Assembly: GCA_963710315.1 (NCBI GenBank)
Contig: CAVPZW010000008.1
Coordinates: 434,001 to 498,000 of the forward strand
Length of the DNA: 64,000 nucleotides
Source: Palsa-360 sp963710315
GTDB lineage: Bacteria; Acidobacteriota; Terriglobia; Acidiferrales; UBA7541
Direction of reading: 5' to 3'
Positions 39,812-47,665 of this stretch are shown piece by piece; the stretch's first letter is position 1; the number at the start of each line of letters is the position of its first letter. The translations under genes were made by a program, and so were the position numbers. The notes under the pieces were generated by a model that worked only from the letters and a program-made list of their open reading frames with translations, ran no database searches and had not been told where the DNA came from.

Positions 39812-40124
39812 AGAAATTCCCTCCCCCTTCGCCTTATTTGCGAAACGCCAAAGGAATGCCTTTTCTGAGTGCGACTAGAAGCAAAGCAGCCCTCTTGAAA
39901 CAGAGCATCTCGCATGCCATATGGGCGTGTTTTCTTTCGTTCGCGCAGAATCGCGTTTCATTGTGAAACGTATATGGTCCCAAGTGACTTTTTTCACTTC
40001 TTCATAAAGTCCGGGGTCCCCTCAGTCGATAGTCATTAATGCGAGAGCATACTTCAGATGCGACAGTGACAAGCGCGTCATGCCCCCATACCTTTCGCCA
40101 ATTCCGGAGTTACAGGGACATGCC
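39812..40124. other. Divergent regulatory region upstream of the radical SAM gene
   Basis: No gene is seen in these 313 bases. They hold two close inverted repeats: CGTTTCA-TTG-TGAAACG at 39954-39970 and AAGTGA-N6-TCACTT at 39982-39999. These could be operators or an mRNA hairpin. Confidence 0.4.
39954..39999 (+). promoter_or_regulatory. Tandem palindromes, putative operator
   Basis: A perfect 7+7 palindrome with a 3-nt centre (39954-39970) is followed after 11 nt by a 6+6 palindrome (39982-39999). Spacing between the palindrome centres is about 28 nt. They lie in the shared upstream region of the TPR and radical SAM genes. Confidence 0.4.
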
Positions 40125-41741
40125 ATGACAAAAACCACTTTGCTGATGCTCGAAGTCACTTCCCACTGCAACATGCATTGCACATTTTGCCCATCGGACG
40201 ATCTTGTTAGGCGCAAGGGCCATGTAAGCGACAAGCAGGCCATCCAACTGATTCGCGCGGCGCGCGACCTGGCTCCCGGAATTCCGATCATGTTCAACGT
40301 GCTGGGCGAGCCTTTTCTGAACAAGAAGTTGTTTGACTACATTGCGCTGGCCGAGGAATGCGGCGTGAATGCCGCGCTAATCACCAACATTACCTTGCTC
40401 ACGGAAGAGCGCTTGAAAAAACTTTTTCAGTTTAGCAACGTGCATTTAAACATGAGCTTGCACACTCCGACAGACAAGACCTTCGCCGAGCGCGGCTACA
40501 AGAAGATCGCCAATTTTCGTGAATATCTCAAGATGGTATGCAACACAGTGGAAGCGAAGTTTCGCGCCGGCAGCAAAACCGGAATTGAAATCTATCTCTC
40601 CAGCGAACTTATCGAAAACCTGATGCAAAATGACGGAGGATCGCGGCTCTGGACCATGTATGACGATCCCGAGGAATACAAGGCCGGCTGGGAGCTATGC
40701 GCCGAACGGTTTGCTCAGCTTGGCGCCAAAATGCAACGCGACTACCCGGAGGCTTTCGCGGAAGGGATGGCGCGCATCCGGCAAGTACACGACACCGCCA
40801 TCCGGAGCGGCGAAATCGTCTTCCGAGCGGAAGAACTTCCGGAATGGCGGCTTGAAAATACGACTTCCGGCTGGATGTGCGCCCCCGATGTTATCGTCCG
40901 GCGCAAAGGATTCGGGATGTGGGCGTACCATGAAAAATTCGTGCAAAGGCATGCGCAACCTGGCCGGTTCGTGTTTCACGAGGAGCGCAAGGAACCGTTC
41001 ACATGTGTCGGAGCCCTGACCTTCGGCATACTTTCGGACGGAACCTACACGCTTTGCTGCCAGGACGTCGAAGGCGAAATGGAAATCGGGAACATAGCCA
41101 CGACGGATATTCACACTGCATTCAATTCGGCGCGCCGCGCGGAAATTGTCGCCAACTGCGCGACCTCGCGCGTGTGCCGCCGCTGTGCCGGAAACACCAT
41201 GATCCTGGATAAGCAGCCGATCCAGGACGACTCGCAATCCGTCAACAAATTTGGCTTCGGGTGGCACGCGTTCGAGTCCTATCTTTTCGGAGTGGGAGCG
41301 CGGTGGACCTCGGGAAGCGCAAAATTCTACTTCTACACGAGATTGGATGCCGATGTGCTCTCGATGAGATTTCGCTCGCCTTTTCATTCCGAGACTAGAT
41401 TCCAAATCCTCTTGAGCGCCTACGATCCCGCCACAAAGCAATTTTCTCTTGCACTGTCTGAAGAGATTTACGGCAGGAAGGACCAAATGGTGACCGTGGA
41501 CATCCCCGTGAAGTTGCGCAGGGACACGTTCTACCGGGTGACGATTCTATCGCCGACGTACAGTCCGAAGGAATTGTACGGCTCCTCAGACACACGAAGG
41601 CTTGGCTTGGCCGTCGCTGCGATTCACTTGGATGGTCGCCCGTACGAAAACCTGGGCGAAGATGAAGTAGCCTTGGCTCTCGCGGGCTCAAGACCGGCAG
41701 CATCGAGCTCCACGGCGTACACTTTTCCGATCTTGAGCTGA
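40125..41741 (+). CDS. Radical SAM/SPASM protein with C-terminal beta-rich domain
   Basis: The 538-residue protein starts MTKTTLLMLEVTSHCNMHCTFC, the CxxxCxxC site for the SAM-binding 4Fe-4S cluster. A SPASM-like auxiliary-cluster region follows at about residues 285-360 (CVGALTFG, CCQDVEG, CRRCAGN). The C-terminal 150 residues (FYFYTRLDADVLSMRF, TRFQILLSAYDP) look like a beta-sandwich, not normally part of SPASM proteins. The ATG at 40125 is chosen over one 15 codons upstream. No precursor peptide is evident, so the substrate could be a peptide or a sugar. Confidence 0.82.
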   Translation: MTKTTLLMLEVTSHCNMHCTFCPSDDLVRRKGHVSDKQAIQLIRAARDLAPGIPIMFNVLGEPFLNKKLFDYIALAEECGVNAALITNITLLTEERLKKLFQFSNVHLNMSLHTPTDKTFAERGYKKIANFREYLKMVCNTVEAKFRAGSKTGIEIYLSSELIENLMQNDGGSRLWTMYDDPEEYKAGWELCAERFAQLGAKMQRDYPEAFAEGMARIRQVHDTAIRSGEIVFRAEELPEWRLENTTSGWMCAPDVIVRRKGFGMWAYHEKFVQRHAQPGRFVFHEERKEPFTCVGALTFGILSDGTYTLCCQDVEGEMEIGNIATTDIHTAFNSARRAEIVANCATSRVCRRCAGNTMILDKQPIQDDSQSVNKFGFGWHAFESYLFGVGARWTSGSAKFYFYTRLDADVLSMRFRSPFHSETRFQILLSAYDPATKQFSLALSEEIYGRKDQMVTVDIPVKLRRDTFYRVTILSPTYSPKELYGSSDTRRLGLAVAAIHLDGRPYENLGEDEVALALAGSRPAASSSTAYTFPILS

Positions 41742-42055
41742 TTCTTGAACCAATCGCAAAATCCATTGGAAGGCCAGCCCTGGTCCCCATAGGGCGTAGC
41801 GTTTGCGGACATTACTTTCCTCAAGCTCCAAATCTGTTGCCTAATCCGCGCCCACTGACGCGAACAGGTTAGAACGAACCCCTCTGATTTTGTATCACCC
41901 TCAATTGGCGTTTACGCGTTTGAGTATTCGCTTGCCTCTGTTTCCCTTACCAATCCGTTTTAGACAAGACTGCAATCACCAGCTTCGATCCAGTTTCGCC
42001 ATGGATTTAGTATGGAATGCGCTAATCTTGGGGTAGATTTGTACAAGTACACGCC
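41742..42055. other. Intergenic region, nothing recognised
   Basis: These 314 bases contain no ORF, hairpin or repeat that can be supported. The composition is AT-richer than the flanks. It should hold the promoter of the MoxR/VWA cluster. Confidence 0.4.
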
Positions 42056-43630
42056 GTGGCCGAGCCTCCGGGGAGGCTACCTTTGTTCCTTCGCGAGAAG
42101 ACTAATTTGGTGGTTCCCGCAGAACCTTCCGGGAGTACTCGCTTCTTTGCGCTGAGAGGCTATTGGCGGCAATTCTTTTCCGGCGATCCAACGCTCACCT
42201 CTGAAAATCGAATTCTGCTTGCCCGGATATTCGACCGGCAAGTGCGCTCCCCCGAATTGCGCGGTCTTACCGGCACGCTCGATGCGATTCGCCGCAAGAC
42301 ATTAGCCAACACTTTTCTGCAAGGCTGCACGGAATGGCTCGCCTGGCTGGCGATCGGCCTGATTGTGGTGGCCGCGGTTAGCGCCAAGCTTGCGGGACCG
42401 CTGCTCTTTATTGCCGCGCTCGCTGCCGTTGGCGCGGCAGGCATAGTGATTTGGACTTGGCGCAATCGGCCTTCCCATTACGAAATCGCGCGGCGTCTCG
42501 ATTCCGCTTCTGGGCTTCAGGACCGGCTCTCCACGGCTATCTTTCTGGGCGGCCTCAAGAATGCTGAGGGTATGGCCGGCGAGCAGCGCAGGGACGCCCT
42601 GGCGCGCCTCGCAAAAGTCAACCCGCGCGGAATGTTTCCCGTCGAGTGGCCGCGAAATATCAAGCGCGCATCCGCGCTTGTGTTGCTGGCGGCCGGATTG
42701 TTCATCTATCGCATGGACCACCAGCCACCCCTGGTTTCCCTGCTGCAAAGTACGGCGCGTTCGCAATTCGTGCAATCGATTCTCGCTCCCCTGGCGCAGG
42801 CCCTGGAGAAAGATCTCCAGAGAACGGTGGCCATGGTCACCATGAAGCCGGAGGCAGCCGGCGACGAAACCAAGCGCGGCGATGCTGCCTCTAACAACGA
42901 CGACCTGTGGAAGGCCGACGACAAAGCAGCCGGCGCCGACGACCAGAAAAATATTGCCGATGCAGGGGATCAGCCGCAGGACCAGATGCAGCCACCTGGC
43001 GATCAGCAGGGCGCGCCCTCTGGCGAAATGCGCCAGGATAGCAATTCGCAATCTCAAGAGAGTAAGGATCAAAGTGACGGCGCGGACGGCAAGCCGCAGG
43101 ATCAATCGGAGCAGTCGGGGCCTGAGGGCCGCCAATCCGTGGGGCAGTCCCTGATGCAGGCGCTGAAAAACATGGTGTCCAAGTCGCCCAATCAGCAGTC
43201 CAACAATCGGCCGGACCAACAGCCGCCCAATGGTCAGGGCACGCCGCAATCGGGCAATTCGCAGCAGCCGGGCGCGCAGGAAAGCGACAAGCGCGGGGAT
43301 TCAAAAGGGACTTCCGACGCCAAGCAGAAGGCCACGCAGACCGCCAGCGAGGGCGCCGGAAGCCAGCAGGGATCTAAAGAACTGCGCAAGGATCAGGAAA
43401 CGCATCCGGTGAACGCAGTGCCGGATCGCGTGGCGCTGGAGGCCGGCGGGTTTAAGGATCAGACGCGCATGAAAGTTGCGCCCGACACCGGCACGGCGCG
43501 GCTCGCCATTCGCGATTCGTCTCCGCAGCAGGAGGCCGCAACCAATGGCGCGGAGCAGGAAAATATTCCGGCTCGCTATCGCCTGTACGTGCAGCGTTAT
43601 TTTGAACATGCGGACGACGCAAAGCATTGA
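42056..43630 (+). CDS. Membrane protein with long Gln/Asn/Asp-rich linker, head of the MoxR cluster
   Basis: The 524-residue protein has two adjacent TM helices at about residues 95-140, a third near 205-220, and then about 200 residues of low-complexity sequence rich in Q, N, D, P, S and G (runs such as QPQDQMQPPGDQQG), ending in a short ordered tail (ENIPARYRLYVQRYF). The start is GTG. The tail motif recurs in large membrane proteins upstream of moxR in other bacteria. It probably spans the inner membrane with the disordered part exposed. Function unknown; the operon suggests a MoxR/VWA partner. Confidence 0.65.
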   Translation: MAEPPGRLPLFLREKTNLVVPAEPSGSTRFFALRGYWRQFFSGDPTLTSENRILLARIFDRQVRSPELRGLTGTLDAIRRKTLANTFLQGCTEWLAWLAIGLIVVAAVSAKLAGPLLFIAALAAVGAAGIVIWTWRNRPSHYEIARRLDSASGLQDRLSTAIFLGGLKNAEGMAGEQRRDALARLAKVNPRGMFPVEWPRNIKRASALVLLAAGLFIYRMDHQPPLVSLLQSTARSQFVQSILAPLAQALEKDLQRTVAMVTMKPEAAGDETKRGDAASNNDDLWKADDKAAGADDQKNIADAGDQPQDQMQPPGDQQGAPSGEMRQDSNSQSQESKDQSDGADGKPQDQSEQSGPEGRQSVGQSLMQALKNMVSKSPNQQSNNRPDQQPPNGQGTPQSGNSQQPGAQESDKRGDSKGTSDAKQKATQTASEGAGSQQGSKELRKDQETHPVNAVPDRVALEAGGFKDQTRMKVAPDTGTARLAIRDSSPQQEAATNGAEQENIPARYRLYVQRYFEHADDAKH

Positions 43631-43676
43631 GATAGAATGCCGGAGACATCGCGTGCCAATGCACAGGGATGGGATC

Positions 43677-44768
43677 ATGACCAGTTCGGTGGGAACGGAA
43701 GGCCAGGCAGGAGAACGGCCCCTGGGCCAGCAAGCGGAATTCCTGGCCGAAAAAATGGCCGAAGTCCGCAGGGAAATTTCCAAGGCCATTGTCGGGCAGG
43801 CGGAAGTCGTCGAGGGCGTGCTGATTGCGTTGCTGGCGGGCGGACACGTGCTGCTGGAGGGCGCGCCGGGCCTGGGCAAGACCATGCTGGTGCGCACGCT
43901 GGCGCAGGCCGTGGCTCTGAAGTATTCGCGCATTCAGTTCACTCCCGACTTGATGCCTGCCGACGTGATCGGCACCTCGGTGGTGCAGGAAAACGGGGAC
44001 GGACAGAAAGTCGCTCGGGCTTTCAGCCCGGCCCAATATTTACCAATCTGCTGCTGGCGGATGAAATCAACCGCGCGACGCCCAAGACGCAATCGGCGCT
44101 GCTGGAGGCCATGCAGGAAAAGCAGGTCACCGTGGCGCACACTTCGCACCTGCTGGAGGAACCTTTTTTCGTGATGGCCACGCAAAACCCGCTGGAAATG
44201 GAAGGAACCTATCCGCTGCCCGAAGCGCAGCTGGACCGCTTCCTCTTCAAGCTCGCGTGCCTTTCCCGGGCGCGAGGATTTGCACGAAATTCTGGACCGC
44301 ACCACGCAGGGCGCCGGCGGCCACGGTGCATCACGTGGTGAACGGGCCGCAGATTCTGGAGATGCGAACAGTGGTGCGCACGGTTCCCGTGGCGCCTCAC
44401 GTGCAGGAGTACGTTGTGAACCTGGTGCTGGCCACGCATCCCGAGAAGGTCGCGAAAATCTCCTGGCCAGCAAGTACATCCGCTACGGCAGTTCGCCGCG
44501 CGGCGCGCAGACGTTGATTCTTGGCGGCAAAGTTCGCGCGCTGCTGGATGGCCGCTACAACGTCAGCCTGGAAGACATTCGCGCGCTGATGCTGCCGGCT
44601 TTGCGCCACCGCATCATCTTGAATTTTGAGGCCCAGGCGGATGGCCGCACGCCCGACGACCTGCTGGAAGAGATCGCCGGCAAGATCAGCGTCGAAGTAG
44701 GGCGTTGTAGCGCAGGCTTCAGCCTGTGGCGTTCTGTCTTTGCCGATGAACGAAACACCACAGGCTGA
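43677..44768 (+). pseudogene. MoxR-family AAA ATPase, multiple frame disruptions
   Basis: This MoxR ATPase would remodel or activate VWA-domain partners. It has Walker A EGAPGLGKTML, Walker B LLLADEINRATPKTQSALLEAM, the sensor-1 region VMATQNPLEMEGTYPLPEAQLDRF and the lid KYIRYGSSPRGAQTLI. As written the frame changes about five times (near 44010-44025, 44253, 44270, 44313 and 44440-44465), yet every segment is well-conserved protein. The C-terminal codons run into REP pair 5, giving a tail (RCSAGFSLW) that is repeat-encoded. The sequence quality here is suspect. Confidence 0.85.
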
Positions 44769-44780
44769 AGCCTGTGCTAC
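44707..44780. repeat. Paired REP-like element 5, embedded in coding sequence
   Basis: Inverted pair (GTAGCGCAGGCTTCAGCCTG and complement). It overlaps the C-terminal codons of moxR and, in another frame, the first codons of the DUF58 gene (TPQAEACATS), so both frames read through it. Confidence 0.85.
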
Positions 44781-45690
44781 GAGTCGAACCCAATGGCTAA
44801 CCACTTCTTCGCTCTTGCTCGACCGCGAATTCCTGAAAACACTGGAGCAGGTCACGCTGCTGTGCCGCACCAATCTGTCCGGCGCGGTGGGCCCCGAGCA
44901 CCGCTCGCGGACGCGCGGGCCGGGAATGGAATTCGCCGATTACCGCCGATACAGCTTTGGCGACGATCCCCGCTCGCTCGATTGGAGCGCCTATCTCCGC
45001 TTTGGAAAACTTTTCCTGAAGATTTACGAAACCGAGCAGCATATTCCTGTGCGCATTTTGCTGGACCGCAGCGAGTCGATGGATTGCGGCGATGAGGGAG
45101 AGTCGAAATTTCTTTACGCGCAGCGCCTGGCGGCCACGTTTGCCTATCTGGCGCTGCTGCATCTGGACACCACCGCGGTGATTCCTTTTGCGGATCGCCT
45201 GAACAAGCCGCTGGTTGTTTCCGGGGGGCGCGACCGGTTGTGGCCCGTGCTGCAATTCCTCGGCGAACAAACTTGCGCGGGCGGCACGGATTTATTCACT
45301 TCGGTCAAGGAATTCATGAGCGGCTTTTCCACTCGCGGAATTGCCATTGTGATTTCGGATTTCTTCGATGAAGCGGGAATCGAGCGCGGGGTGGAAATGC
45401 TGCGCTCGGCGGGACACGATTTTGTGCTGCTGCAGGTGCACAGCGCCGAGGAGCAGCATCCCTCCGTCTCGGGCGAGATGATCCTGGAGGATGCCGAGAC
45501 CGGAGCGCAGCGCACCGTGGAGTGCTCCCCGCAAAGCGCCGCGCTCTATGAACGCAGGTTCCAGGAATTTTCTGCGCGCTTGCGGCGGCTGGCGCTGCGC
45601 AACGGCGGAAGATACGCGCGCGCGGTGACCAATATCGCCTACCAGGAATTCGTTTTGCGCAGCCTGCGTAGCGGGCAGGTGCTGGCATGA
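44740..45690 (+). CDS. DUF58-domain protein
   Basis: The 316-residue protein carries the DUF58 signature EFADYRRYSFGDDPRSLDWSAYLRFGKL followed by a degenerate VWA-like fold (VRILLDRSESMDCG; GIAIVISDFFDEAG). DUF58 proteins partner MoxR ATPases. The start is uncertain because the first 15 codons lie inside the REP element. The DUF58-like body begins about LLLDREFLKTLEQ, where a TTG could also start. It overlaps the next gene by 4 nt (ATGA). Confidence 0.85.
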   Translation: MPMNETPQAEACATSRTQWLTTSSLLLDREFLKTLEQVTLLCRTNLSGAVGPEHRSRTRGPGMEFADYRRYSFGDDPRSLDWSAYLRFGKLFLKIYETEQHIPVRILLDRSESMDCGDEGESKFLYAQRLAATFAYLALLHLDTTAVIPFADRLNKPLVVSGGRDRLWPVLQFLGEQTCAGGTDLFTSVKEFMSGFSTRGIAIVISDFFDEAGIERGVEMLRSAGHDFVLLQVHSAEEQHPSVSGEMILEDAETGAQRTVECSPQSAALYERRFQEFSARLRRLALRNGGRYARAVTNIAYQEFVLRSLRSGQVLA

Positions 45691-47661
45691 ACTGGCTGGC
45701 GCTCAGCCCGGCGCAAATCGCCGTTGTTTGGGCGAGTCTCGCCGCTGCCGCACTGTGGCTCTATCTGTACCACCGGCGCCCGCAACACCGCAAAGTTTCC
45801 ACGCTGCGATTCTGGGCAAGCGTGCAGCCGATTTCCCAGCCGCGCCGTCGCAAGCTTCGCGAGCCCTGGGCGTTTCTCGCGCAGATCATCTTCTTGTTGC
45901 TGCTAGTTTTGGCGCTGGCGAATCCGCGTTGGGGTTCCGCGCTCGAAGGGCGCAGCGTGGCCATCGTTATGGACGCGTCGATTTGGTCGCAAGCGCGTCC
46001 CGCGGGCGAACTGGCGTGGATCGACCGGGAACGCGCGGAAGCGCTGCGTGTGCTGGATTCGCTCCCCGGCGGTGATCGTGTGCTGCTGCTTCGCGCTGAG
46101 GCGGATGCGCCGCCGATTCTGCCGTTCACCACGGATCGAGGCGCGCTGCGCCGCGCCATTCAGAACGTGCAATCTTCCAGCGTCGCCGCCGATCTTCCTC
46201 GCGCTCTGGAAGTTGGCCGCGCGGCTGTGGGAGGGGCGCGGCGCGGATTGCTGGTTTACGTTGGCCCCGGCCTTGTCGATCCCGCGCAATCGCGCAGCCT
46301 GGACGAATTTCGCGCGGAAGTGGAATCTCCCGGCGCGAGTGCAGGCGCACCTCAATTTCTCATGCGCCTGGTGGGAGATTTGGCGTCCGCAAAAAACCGT
46401 GGCATTACGCGGCTTTCGCTGCGCCGCGACGCGGCTCAGCCCGACCGCTGGCGTCTGCTCACGCAACTGAAGAATTACAGCAATGAAAAAGCGGACATCA
46501 TGCTTTCCTTTTCAGTGGATGGGCAGCCCATCGGGCAGCGCAAAGTTTCGCTTGCACCGCAATCGCTGACCAACGCCCGAAGATGAATTTACGTGGGAGA
46601 AGGGCGGAATGCTGCAGGCGGAAATCAGCCCCTCCGACGCTCTGCGAGCGGACGACCGCGCTTCCGTAAATATTCCGACGTTCCGAACAGTGAGCGTGGC
46701 GGTGTTCGCGAACAATGCTTCCCCTTTTGCCGCGGATTTGCTCAACGTGTTTTCGAGCAATCCGTACGTGCGGGCGCAAGTTGTGCCCGCGGAGATCAGC
46801 GCAAATATTTCTCCGGACGTAGCGATTTATCAGGGTTCGAGCCTGCCCGCCCAGCCGGCGTCCAATTCGATTTGGTTTCTCAGCGGTCCTTCCCTTGCCG
46901 GGTCCAAGCCGCTGCGCGTCACAGGATGGAATTTGCAGCATCCGGTGACGCGCTGGGTGCGCACGCACGACGTCAGCGTGCGCAATCCCGCCGAAGTGAA
47001 AATCCAGCCCGGCGATGCTGTCCTGGCGTATACCGAGGGCAATCCGCCCGCGCCGCTGATCGTTGCTCGCGAACAGGATGGGCGCAGAATTCTGATTGTC
47101 GGTTTCAATCCTCACGATTCCAATTTTCCGCAAGAATCGGCGTTCCCCTTGCTCATGGCCGGAAGCGTCGAATGGATGACGCATTCCGTCAACGAGGTAG
47201 CGGATTCGCTTTCCACCGGCGAGATCGATCTTCCCGGCCCGGCAACGAAAATTATTGCGCCATCCGGAAGAGATGTCCCATTTGCGCGCAAAGGCGCGGA
47301 CATTCATTTGCTCGCTCTGGAAACCGGGACGTACCGGATCGTAGCGCCCGGTGGCGAAACGAGCATTGCCGTCAATCCTCCGCCGCTGCCCGCGCAGCGT
47401 GTGCAGCTGACTGCCGCGGAAACCGCGGGCGCGGAAAGAGAGCCGCTTCCGCGCGCGGCATGGGACATGTGGCGCTGGTTGGTTCTCCTTGCAATCGTGG
47501 CGCTGTGGCTGGAATGGTGGCTGTACTACTCGGCGCGAGAACGGCAGCGCGCGGCGGAAATTCAGGAAGCTCCCGGCGATCAGCCTCTGCCGGACTTCGA
47601 TCGGGACGCGGAAGAGCACGAGGATTCCGTAGTCCGAAGAACGAATTTGGTTGGCAGGTGA
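45687..47661 (+). CDS. BatA/VWA-like membrane protein, one frameshift
   Basis: The protein has two N-terminal TM helices (IAVVWASLAAAALWLYLY; FLAQIIFLLLLVLALANPRW), the BatA-domain layout. A degenerate VWA follows (AIVMDASIWS, where the MIDAS DxSxS is incomplete), and a C-terminal TM near residue 610 (WRWLVLLAIVALWLEWWLYY). The frame breaks near 46577, where one extra C joins SLTNA to EDEFTWEKGG. Without it the product is about 658 residues. It belongs to the MoxR-DUF58-VWA envelope cluster. Confidence 0.8.
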
Positions 47662-47665
47662 CCGA

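Noticed and set aside
44009..44043. REP-like insertion within moxR (CGGGCTTTCAGCCCG)
   Set aside because: The inverted pattern resembles the repeats, but the bases encode the conserved FQPGPIF segment of MoxR, there is only one arm, and the outer GTAG end is missing. It is probably native coding sequence.
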